From Bacteriovoracaceae bacterium (GTDB lineage Bacteria > Bdellovibrionota > Bacteriovoracia > Bacteriovoracales > Bacteriovoracaceae), in contig JAGSHJ010000125.1 in NCBI GenBank assembly GCA_023954595.1, positions 1 through 8,396 on the forward strand: a stretch of 8,396 nucleotides of DNA, written 5' to 3'. A program made the translations under genes and the position numbers. The notes below the pieces were generated by a model. That model was not told the origin of the DNA. It saw only the letters and a list, made by a program, of their open reading frames with translations, and searched no databases. This document shows, piece after piece, positions 1-5,949 of this stretch. Position 1 is the stretch's first letter; each line of letters starts with the position of its first letter.

Positions 1-306
1 ACGATCCATCTTGGTAATGGTGATACTAAAAATGGTGTTTATGTTGAGTACTTCTACGGTACGAGGACCAATGATATTCTAAATATTACAAGTATGGAGG
101 CGTTTGTTCTCTCTACTGAGCTACCGGTAATTGCAAATCCTGTCACGGTCGAGCAAAACGGAAACCTTGTTGGACGTCTTGGTAGAGTTGGGACCACAAA
201 TGTTTCCCAGGTAAAGGTGTCAAACTCTCACTATGTAAGAAATGAGATCACTGGGTACACTTACAGAACAGTAATTCAATCTCGTGGACAAGAAAGAACA
301 TTCTAA
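1..306 (+). CDS. C-terminal part of an unrecognised protein (5' end outside window)
   Basis: Frame 1 is open from the first base to the TAA at 304-306, giving 101 codons, so the gene begins left of the window. The first in-window ATG (94) is internal: the reading continues upstream of it without a stop, and no Shine-Dalgarno precedes it. The visible sequence is rich in Gly, Thr, Val, Asn and alternating polar/hydrophobic residues (for example NGDTKNGVYVEYFYGTRT and NGNLVGRLGRVG), which suggests a beta-rich fold such as a secreted or surface domain. I see no catalytic motif, no cysteine and no membrane segment. The C-terminus ends in Phe, but the alternating hydrophobic pattern of an outer-membrane barrel last strand is not evident. 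A hairpin terminator follows 14 bases after the stop, so this is the last gene of its transcription unit. Function unknown; that it is a real coding region is fairly sure. Confidence 0.7.
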   Translation, partial: TIHLGNGDTKNGVYVEYFYGTRTNDILNITSMEAFVLSTELPVIANPVTVEQNGNLVGRLGRVGTTNVSQVKVSNSHYVRNEITGYTYRTVIQSRGQERTF

Positions 307-319
307 TAATTTAAATCTT

Positions 320-350
320 AGGGCCTATAATATTAGGCCCTTAACCTTTC
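320..350 (+). terminator. Hairpin terminator after the left-edge gene
   Basis: GGGCCTA (321-327) pairs perfectly with TAGGCCC (334-340) around a 6-base loop. A320-T341 adds an eighth pair. The tail TTAACCTTTCTTT is only moderately T-rich, so termination may be incomplete or helped by the second small hairpin at 354-373. Confidence 0.7.
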
Positions 351-353
351 TTT

Positions 354-373
354 AGACAAACCTGTCTGTTTTT
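354..373 (+). other. Small inverted repeat AGACA-N4-TGTCT followed by a T-run
   Basis: AGACA (354-358) and TGTCT (363-367) form a perfect 5-bp inverted repeat separated by AACC, followed directly by GTTTTT (368-373). As RNA it could be a weak second terminator for the left-edge gene. As DNA it has the size and symmetry of a dimeric repressor operator just upstream of the acyl-CoA dehydrogenase promoter. The sequence does not decide between these, and chance is possible for a 10-base repeat. Confidence 0.35.
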
Positions 374-417
374 GTACGGCCTTTTATAATTTTCCATAAC
401 TTGAAAATACCTACATC

Positions 418-426
418 TGTTATAAT
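418..426 (+). promoter_or_regulatory. Extended -10 promoter of the acyl-CoA dehydrogenase gene
   Basis: TGTTATAAT gives a consensus TATAAT (421-426) preceded by the TGn extension (418-420). The only -35-like hexamer, TTGAAA at 401-406, is just 14 bases upstream, too close for a standard spacer, so an extended -10 type promoter is the better reading. A start of transcription near 433 would leave a leader of about 20 bases before the ATG at 454. Confidence 0.5.
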
Positions 427-453
427 CTATATTTAGATTTAACAGGGGGAATT

Positions 454-2187
454 ATGGCCAAATACAAATCTGATCAAAGAGATATTTTATTTAACCTTCT
501 TGATGTTCTTAATGTTACTCAATATGAACAATATGGAATGGATGAGAGTTCTATAAAAGAGATCGTCACTGAGTACGATAAATTTGTAGAGAATGAGATC
601 TTTCCTACAAGAGAGCCTTCAGATGTTGAAGGTGTAAGACTTGAAGCTGATGGAGTGAAAGTTCCAGAGAGTCTTAAAAAGGTAAATAAAGGATTCTATG
701 AGATGGGTTGGTATGCTCTTGGTCAACCTGAAAAGTGGGGAGGGGCTCCATGTCCTGAGGCACTATCTTCACTGTGTCTTTCACTATCAACTGCCGCAAA
801 TACCGCTTGGTCTATGTACCCTGGTTTATCCAAGGGAGCGATGAATGTTATTAGAATGGTCGGTAATGACTGGGCCAAAAATACTTTCATTCCACCAATG
901 ATCGATGGCCGTTGGGGCGGAACAATGAACCTTACTGAAGCTGGTGCGGGTTCTGACGTTGGTGCCTTAAAAACCACGGCCACTCCGGTTGAGGGAAAAG
1001 AGGGTGTTTATAAAATTAAAGGTTCTAAAATCTTTATCTCATCAGGGGACAGTGATCTTTATGAAAATATTGTTCACCTCGTTTTGGCCAGAACTCCTGG
1101 TGCACCTGAAGGAACTAAGGGGTTGTCATTATTTATTACTCCTAAATTTAAAGTCGCAGAAGACGGATCAGTCGGTGAATCCAATGATGTGTTCTGTTCA
1201 AAAGTTGAACACAAAATGGGTATCCATGGTTCAGCTACATGTGTTCTAAATTATGGTGACAATAATAATTGTGAAGGCCATCTCATCGGAAAAGAAGGTG
1301 AGGGGATTCAAAATATGTTCATTATGATGAACGAAGCAAGACTTGATTGTGGGATCCAAGGCGAGGCCCAAGCAAACCTTGCTTATATGATGACTGAGCA
1401 GTTTGTAAAAGAGAGAGTTCAATTTAAAACTGAAATCATTAACCACCCAGATGTCAGACGCATGATGCTTAAAATGCGTGCGATGTCCCGTGGTATGAGG
1501 GCACTAACTCTTTACACATCAGACCTATTTGATAAGGCCAAGACCGATAAAAAATATGAATCCTACATTGGTCTTCTAACTCCGATTTGTAAGTCTTTTT
1601 GTTCTGAAAAAGGATTTGAGGTAGCTGTTGAGGCCGTGCAATGTCACGGGGGATATGGTTATTGTCATGAGTATGGAGTAGAGCAGTTTGTAAGAGATAC
1701 TAAAATTGCAACTCTGTATGAAGGAACTAATGGTATTCAAGCATTAGACTTTGTTATGAGAAAGATCTTAAAAGACGGAGGGAAAGCTCTTCGTTCTATC
1801 AGTGAAGATATTTTTAAAACTTCAAACAGCCTTGATGATGACTTCACTTTTGAAAGGGGAGTATTCACAAGAGTGTTAGGCCATGCTCAGGATGCAATGG
1901 GATACATAGGTAAGAAGGCCAAGAAGAACGAGATGAATCATGTTCTTCAAAACTGTAAAGACTTCTTGGACATGGCAAGTCATATTGTTGTGGCATGGAG
2001 ACTAATGGAGTCGGCCATGATTGCACGCGATAAACTTGAATCAGCTCCAAGTGAGAGTGAGAAAGCATTTTTACAGACTAAAATAGACGACTTTAAGATC
2101 TACTGTGCCCACTTTCTTCCGCAGGCAAGTGCTCATGCCCGTACTATTACCGGTTTTGAAGACGATATCCTAACTTATCAAGTTTAA
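454..2187 (+). CDS. Acyl-CoA dehydrogenase, long DmdC-like type
   Basis: This FAD flavoenzyme introduces a trans-2 double bond into an acyl-CoA, passing electrons to electron-transfer flavoprotein in the cytoplasm. At 577 aa it is longer than the ~380-aa MCAD-type enzymes and fits the ~580-600-aa subfamily with an extra C-terminal helical domain. Visible parts: a short N-terminal segment (YKSDQRDILFNLLDVLN, residues 4-20) typical of that subfamily; the N-terminal helical domain to about 155; the FAD/substrate signature LTEAGAGSDVGA (160-171); HKMGIHGSATC (253-263); the second signature CHGGYGY (397-403); the presumed catalytic Glu423 in LYEGTNGIQ; and the extra domain from about 450. The GIQALDFVMRK stretch and Gln411 before FVRD resemble DmdC/AcdA-like members more than MCAD. 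The ATG at 454 follows AGGGGG (444-449) at good spacing. No ETF, thiolase or ligase gene is adjacent, so the chain-length or methylmercaptopropionyl substrate cannot be told from context. Family assignment is secure; substrate unknown. Confidence 0.95.
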   Translation: MAKYKSDQRDILFNLLDVLNVTQYEQYGMDESSIKEIVTEYDKFVENEIFPTREPSDVEGVRLEADGVKVPESLKKVNKGFYEMGWYALGQPEKWGGAPCPEALSSLCLSLSTAANTAWSMYPGLSKGAMNVIRMVGNDWAKNTFIPPMIDGRWGGTMNLTEAGAGSDVGALKTTATPVEGKEGVYKIKGSKIFISSGDSDLYENIVHLVLARTPGAPEGTKGLSLFITPKFKVAEDGSVGESNDVFCSKVEHKMGIHGSATCVLNYGDNNNCEGHLIGKEGEGIQNMFIMMNEARLDCGIQGEAQANLAYMMTEQFVKERVQFKTEIINHPDVRRMMLKMRAMSRGMRALTLYTSDLFDKAKTDKKYESYIGLLTPICKSFCSEKGFEVAVEAVQCHGGYGYCHEYGVEQFVRDTKIATLYEGTNGIQALDFVMRKILKDGGKALRSISEDIFKTSNSLDDDFTFERGVFTRVLGHAQDAMGYIGKKAKKNEMNHVLQNCKDFLDMASHIVVAWRLMESAMIARDKLESAPSESEKAFLQTKIDDFKIYCAHFLPQASAHARTITGFEDDILTYQV

Positions 2188-2192
2188 ATAAT

Positions 2193-2219
2193 TTTGGGCC
2201 TTGTCATGCAAGGCCCAAA
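2193..2219 (+). terminator. Strong hairpin after the acyl-CoA dehydrogenase gene
   Basis: TTTGGGCCTTG (2193-2203) and CAAGGCCCAAA (2209-2219) form a perfect 11-bp stem with a TCATG loop, starting 6 bases after the stop codon. There is only a short T-run afterwards (CAATTTG), so it is hairpin-strong but weak in the U-tract. It marks the dehydrogenase as a single-gene unit. Confidence 0.75.
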
Positions 2220-2277
2220 CAATTTGATCAAGTACTTAAAAAAATTCCAGCTTATCGCCACCCTAAAACTCTGTTAA

Positions 2278-2283
2278 TATAAT
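2278..2283 (+). promoter_or_regulatory. Possible -10 element upstream of the PD-(D/E)XK-like gene
   Basis: A perfect TATAAT sits 31 bases before the GTG start, downstream of the dehydrogenase terminator. No good -35 hexamer is found 15-19 bases upstream (the region reads TTATCGCCACC), and the surrounding DNA is so AT-rich (2274-2304) that chance matches are likely. A gene behind a terminator still needs its own promoter, which supports this or a nearby site. Confidence 0.35.
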
Positions 2284-2314
2284 ATTATATAAAAATTAAA
2301 ATTAAGGTTTTACA

Positions 2315-3145
2315 GTGGAAAATTCAATTTATGAGATAGCGAAAGAATTCTCTGCGCAATCTCATGGCAGCACCGACTTCTTTAAGGAGAGGTGTTTTGT
2401 ACGAGGCTCTAATGATGAAGAATTTGTTCCTTTAGCTTACCTATTAAAGAAGCTGGACAATGTTGAATCGAAAAGAGACTTGTGCTCCATGGGCTTTGTT
2501 AGCAGCTCCCTAGACTTTCTTGAACTCAAAGCATTTGAGGGTTGGTGGCAAAACCAATTTAACAAGAAGCTCTTACAAAAAGACAAAAAAGACATCACCA
2601 TCATCCATCTTCCAGATACTAAGAAGATTTTTGATGCTGTTGAGATCGTTAACCAAGTTTATCAAATCCTAAAGGATCATAAGGTTTTGGTTAATGGCAA
2701 AAACCTGCCAATTCAACTTGGAGAGTGGTACTCAAAGTCTATTTTTGGCCTTAGACAAAAAAAGACATCTTCTCAAAGAGGATTTGATTTTTTTACAGAA
2801 GATGAGAAAAAAGTCGAAGTCAAAATTCATTGGCAAAATACGACATCCCCAAAAGGTGTGAAGCTTAAAAAGTCGTTAGTGGAAATGAGTGATTATGTAA
2901 TCATCATGTATGTCGCTAAAAACTTTATGATAAGAGATATTCTTTTGCTGGATTCTGATTTTGTTATTAGAAAATTTGGCGGGAAAGGACATACTCTTTT
3001 TCTAAAAGATCAAGATGTGTCTGGTTACTTCTTTTCAAAGTCGGACAAGCATTACGGCAAGATTGTAAATCAATCTGCACTATTGAAGTTTGCAAGCCCG
3101 AACTTTGCTATGAAGCTGGATGAAAAACTCTCTAAGAATCAGTAA
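2315..3145 (+). CDS. Uncharacterised protein with a PD-(D/E)XK nuclease-like domain
   Basis: I do not recognise this 276-aa protein as a named family. The middle part has the residue order of a PD-(D/E)XK nuclease core: helix with LGEWYSKSIFGL (135-146, acidic Glu137), then RGFDFF (155-160, Asp158), then KKVEVKIHW (165-173, Glu168 and Lys170). This resembles the G-E-x-Y-A ... G-Y-D ... x-V-K pattern of restriction-endonuclease-like domains. All four presumed metal/catalytic positions are present, so it could be active. Residues 1-130 are alpha/beta with no motif I can name; the region after 175 continues with predicted strands (VIIMYV, DILLLD). There is no signal peptide or membrane helix. 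The GTG start is chosen because AAGG (2304-2307) lies seven bases upstream and no other start is near. It stands alone behind a terminator and overlaps the convergent methyltransferase gene by 7 bp. No modification methylase or defence gene is adjacent. Nuclease fold is an inference from motifs; biological role unknown. Confidence 0.8.
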   Translation: MENSIYEIAKEFSAQSHGSTDFFKERCFVRGSNDEEFVPLAYLLKKLDNVESKRDLCSMGFVSSSLDFLELKAFEGWWQNQFNKKLLQKDKKDITIIHLPDTKKIFDAVEIVNQVYQILKDHKVLVNGKNLPIQLGEWYSKSIFGLRQKKTSSQRGFDFFTEDEKKVEVKIHWQNTTSPKGVKLKKSLVEMSDYVIIMYVAKNFMIRDILLLDSDFVIRKFGGKGHTLFLKDQDVSGYFFSKSDKHYGKIVNQSALLKFASPNFAMKLDEKLSKNQ

Positions 3146-4383
3146 AGATTATACCTAACAAGGCGACTTTCAAGGTTGCCGTTATGTATAATCATTCTTT
3201 CCGCGGTCTTTAACTGGATTTTTTTAATCATAGGAAAGTTCGCGGTAAGAATATATGCTTCACTGCCTTTGAATGAATTTTTTAACTTCTCTCCAAAGTC
3301 ACGATATAGACTCTCAAGCTCTTCTTGCTTAAGTCTTTCTCCATATGGAGGGTTTGCTATCACTTTGCCTTTAAAGTCTTTTATTCCAAATACAGTAGCG
3401 TCTTCTCTAACAAGTTTTACAACATTGTAAAGGCCTGCAGTATCAAGGTTTGAACGGGCCGCTTTTAGAGACTTTTCGTCGATCTCACAAGCTACGTTTT
3501 GGGATTTACTACTCTCAAGGGCCTCAATTCCTTTAGACGCTTTATCCGCGACTTCTTTGAATAACTTTTTAGTATTCTCTACAAGGTATTTATCTTTTGC
3601 ATAAAAGTTTTGATCAAGAAATGACCACTCTTTACTTTCATATTGATGATACTCACGGACCTTAATATAACTTGGAGGTATGTCGCCTTTGATCATAAGA
3701 CCTTCAATAAGAATCGTTCCAGAGCCACACATTGGATTGTAAAAATCTTCATTCTTTTTTAATCCGGCCTTGAGTACCATTCCGGCCGCAAGGTTTTCAC
3801 GAAGAGGTGCCTCAACCGACAATCTTCTATAGCCTCTAAATGATAAGGCCTTGCCACACATATCAAGTGCAACTGTAACTGTTTCTTTTTGAGAGTGACG
3901 ATTGTTATTTGGCTCAATTCTTAGAAGAAGAGGAGCGTCAGGATACTCCTTGTCTACGTCAGGTCTATGGCCTGTGTCTTTTCTAAAGCAATCAACAATT
4001 GCATCTTTTGAAACCTGGCCAAGATACATAGCATTTTTAAATTTAGAACGTTTATTTCCGTCAGGAGATTTTCCCTGAAGTATTTGGATTTTGAAAGTTT
4101 GCTCAAGGTCGAATACGGCCTTCCACTTTATGTCTTTCATTTCATAATAAAGATCTTTTTCTGTCTTGATCTCAAAGCTGTATAGCTTTTTATAAACTCT
4201 AGAGGCCACACGGCTATATAGAATTGCTTTAATTGCAATCTCTGGAAAGCTTTCAAAATGAATTCCTCCAGTGGTTTCTTCTAATGACTTGGCGCCTAAG
4301 GACTCAAGTTCACTTTTAAGAAACGGCTCTAGGCCTGGGGGACATGAAGCAAAAAACTGATTTTTATATTTAATTAATGACAT
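3139..4383 (-). CDS. rlmL: THUMP-domain 23S rRNA guanine-N2 methyltransferase (RlmL/YpsC type)
   Basis: The product is a SAM-dependent enzyme predicted to methylate a guanine N2 of 23S rRNA (G2445 in E. coli for RlmL). The 414-aa protein begins with the typical FASCPPGLEPFLKSEL segment (11-26), followed by a THUMP RNA-binding region (about 45-160). The Rossmann methyltransferase domain shows motif I in FYNPMCGSGTILIEG (214-228), an acidic ribose-binding loop CEID (299-302), REDAT (326-330) and the motif IV NPPYGERL (344-351) that positions the target base. The length matches single-domain homologues such as Bacillus YpsC. The second, RlmK-like methyltransferase domain of the ~700-aa E. coli RlmKL fusion is absent. 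ATG at 4383 is the only sensible start, although no clear Shine-Dalgarno is visible before it. It is divergent from ahcY (137-bp gap), which removes the SAH this enzyme makes, and convergent with the gene to its left. The exact target base is not proven by sequence, so the symbol is given with caution. Confidence 0.85.
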   Translation of the reverse strand: MSLIKYKNQFFASCPPGLEPFLKSELESLGAKSLEETTGGIHFESFPEIAIKAILYSRVASRVYKKLYSFEIKTEKDLYYEMKDIKWKAVFDLEQTFKIQILQGKSPDGNKRSKFKNAMYLGQVSKDAIVDCFRKDTGHRPDVDKEYPDAPLLLRIEPNNNRHSQKETVTVALDMCGKALSFRGYRRLSVEAPLRENLAAGMVLKAGLKKNEDFYNPMCGSGTILIEGLMIKGDIPPSYIKVREYHQYESKEWSFLDQNFYAKDKYLVENTKKLFKEVADKASKGIEALESSKSQNVACEIDEKSLKAARSNLDTAGLYNVVKLVREDATVFGIKDFKGKVIANPPYGERLKQEELESLYRDFGEKLKNSFKGSEAYILTANFPMIKKIQLKTAERMIIHNGNLESRLVRYNLY

Positions 4384-4458
4384 GAGATGGCTTTTAGCCT
4401 GTTTTTGTGCAAAAGGCCATATCTATTGAGGCAAATACACACCTTGAGGTAATGGCTG

Positions 4459-4487
4459 TTTACGATGAACGAATTGTTATCTATGAT
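4459..4487 (+). promoter_or_regulatory. Putative sigma-70-type promoter of ahcY
   Basis: TTTACG (4459-4464, 4 of 6 to TTGACA) and TATGAT (4482-4487, 5 of 6 to TATAAT) are separated by exactly 17 bases. A transcript start near 4494 would give a leader of about 27 bases, with the ribosome site in it. The -10 overlaps a short inverted repeat (TATC-TAT-GATA, 4478-4488). If this promoter is right, the upstream in-frame extension of the ahcY reading frame is not translated and there is no room for an SAH riboswitch. Confidence 0.45.
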
Positions 4488-4507
4488 AGCTGGGATCATT
4501 TATTAAC

Positions 4508-4513
4508 AAGGAG
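4508..4513 (+). promoter_or_regulatory. Shine-Dalgarno that fixes the ahcY start
   Basis: AAGGAG lies 7 bases before the ATG at 4521. It decides between this start and two in-frame upstream candidates: GTG 4407 (no ribosome site) and ATG 4452, where GAGG is only 2 bases from the start codon, too close to work well. Confidence 0.85.
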
Positions 4514-4520
4514 AGCTATT

Positions 4521-5816
4521 ATGGCCGAAAATTATAAAGTAAAAGATATCAGCTTGGCTGATTGGGGTAGAAAAGAAATCCGTTTAGCGGAAGCTGAAAT
4601 GCCAGGATTGATGGCGTTGAGAGAAGAGTATGGCAAAGAGCAGCCATTAAAAGGTGCTAGAATTGCTGGTTGTCTTCACATGACCATCCAAACAGCTGTT
4701 TTAATTGAAACACTTGTTGCTTTGGGTGCTGATGTTACTTGGTCTTCATGTAATATCTTCTCTACACAAGATCACGCTGCTGCTGCAATTGCTGCTGCTG
4801 GAATTCCTGTATTTGCTTGGAAAGGCATGAATGAAGAGGAATTTGACTGGTGTATCGAAAAAACACTTACTGCCTTCGAAGGTGGACAGTCACTTAACAT
4901 GATCCTAGATGATGGTGGTGATTTGACTAACATGGTTCTTGATAGATTCCCTGAGCTTGCTAAAGACATCAAAGGTCTATCAGAAGAGACTACTACTGGT
5001 GTTCACAGACTATATGAAAGAGTAAAGAACGGTACTCTTACAATGCCAGCTATCAACGTAAACGACTCTGTAACTAAGTCTAAATTTGATAACAAATATG
5101 GATGTAAAGAGTCTTGTGTTGACGCTATCAGAAGAGCTACTGATGTAATGCTTGCTGGTAAAGTAGCTGTTGTTGGCGGTTACGGAGACGTTGGTAAAGG
5201 TTCTGCGGCTTCACTTCAAGGTGCTGGTGCTAGAGTAATCGTTACTGAAATTGATCCAATTTGTGCTCTTCAGGCAGCAATGGATGGATTTGAAGTTAAA
5301 AAGATGACTGATGCTGTTAAAGAAGCTGATATTATTGTTACTGCTACAGGAAACAAAGATATCTTGAGAGCTGAGCACTTTGAAAACATGAAAGACAAGG
5401 CAATCGTTTGTAACATTGGTCACTTTGACAATGAAATCGACGTTGCATGGTTGAACAACAATGCTCAAAAAGATGAGATCAAGCCACAGGTTGATCTATA
5501 TAAACTATCTAATGGTAACGAGATCATTCTTCTTGCAGAAGGAAGACTTGTAAACCTTGGATGTGCAACTGGTCACCCGTCATTTGTTATGAGTAACTCA
5601 TTCACTAACCAAACTCTTGCACAAATTGAGCTTTGGAAACATTCTGATAAATACGAAAACCAAGTTTACATGCTTCCTAAGCATTTGGACGAAAAGGTTG
5701 CTGCACTTCACCTGGCTAAGATCGGTGTTGTGTTGGACGAACTTACTCCTGAGCAAGCTGAGTACATCGGCGTTCAGAAAGAAGGTCCATTCAAGCCTGA
5801 GCATTACAGATACTAA
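4521..5816 (+). CDS. ahcY: S-adenosylhomocysteine hydrolase (adenosylhomocysteinase)
   Basis: This NAD-dependent cytoplasmic enzyme splits S-adenosylhomocysteine into adenosine and homocysteine, closing the activated-methyl cycle and relieving product inhibition of methyltransferases. The 431-aa product aligns almost residue for residue with animal and bacterial AhcY. It has SSCNIFSTQDHAAAAI (75-90), Asp131 in ILDDGGDLT, Glu156 in EETTTGVHRL, Lys186 and Asp190 in NDSVTKSKFDN, Cys195, the NAD-binding GGYGDVGKG (219-227), His301 in NIGHFDNEI, and the C-terminal PFKPEHYRY that reaches into the neighbouring subunit's NAD site. All expected catalytic positions are present. The start at 4521 is set by AAGGAG 7 bases upstream and by the usual MAxxYKVKDI N-terminus. 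Codons are more uniform (GCT, GGT, AGA, AAC) and GGCC is nearly absent compared with neighbouring genes, which suggests high expression. It is flanked by its own promoter and terminator and divergent from the rRNA methyltransferase gene. Assignment is essentially certain. Confidence 0.98.
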   Translation: MAENYKVKDISLADWGRKEIRLAEAEMPGLMALREEYGKEQPLKGARIAGCLHMTIQTAVLIETLVALGADVTWSSCNIFSTQDHAAAAIAAAGIPVFAWKGMNEEEFDWCIEKTLTAFEGGQSLNMILDDGGDLTNMVLDRFPELAKDIKGLSEETTTGVHRLYERVKNGTLTMPAINVNDSVTKSKFDNKYGCKESCVDAIRRATDVMLAGKVAVVGGYGDVGKGSAASLQGAGARVIVTEIDPICALQAAMDGFEVKKMTDAVKEADIIVTATGNKDILRAEHFENMKDKAIVCNIGHFDNEIDVAWLNNNAQKDEIKPQVDLYKLSNGNEIILLAEGRLVNLGCATGHPSFVMSNSFTNQTLAQIELWKHSDKYENQVYMLPKHLDEKVAALHLAKIGVVLDELTPEQAEYIGVQKEGPFKPEHYRY

Positions 5817-5823
5817 GAAAAAT

Positions 5824-5851
5824 AAGGCCCCAGCAATTGGGGCCTTTCTTT
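5824..5851 (+). terminator. Rho-independent terminator of ahcY
   Basis: AAGGCCCCA (5824-5832) pairs perfectly with TGGGGCCTT (5838-5846) around a GCAAT loop, followed by TCTTTT. It starts 8 bases after the stop codon. This is the best-formed terminator in the window (9-bp GC-rich stem plus T-rich tail). Confidence 0.9.
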
Positions 5852-5949
5852 TCCCTAATACTTCATTCTTTTTTCATAGATTTCGGACACTTACTTCTCT
5901 TATCCAACTGCATAACTCAAGAATTTAATAATTATTCCGATTAGTTTGC

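Noticed and set aside
1..306. Outer-membrane beta-barrel C-terminus, because the protein ends in Phe
   Set aside because: The alternating hydrophobic residues expected at positions -3, -5 and -7 are Arg, Gln and Arg/Ser-type, so the barrel signal is not met.
3162..3180. Terminator for the PD-(D/E)XK-like gene (GGCGAC/GTTGCC hairpin)
   Set aside because: The stem is only 6 bp with a G-U pair, there is no T-run on either strand, and it lies in the methyltransferase coding sequence.
4384..4520. SAH riboswitch upstream of ahcY
   Set aside because: CTTGAGGTAATGGC looks superficially like the start of one, but the matching GC-rich stems and conserved core are missing and the likely promoter lies downstream of it.
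5617..5928. 103-codon plus-strand open frame overlapping the end of ahcY and its terminator
   Set aside because: Most of it lies inside ahcY in another frame, it runs through the terminator hairpin, and its product has no recognisable features.
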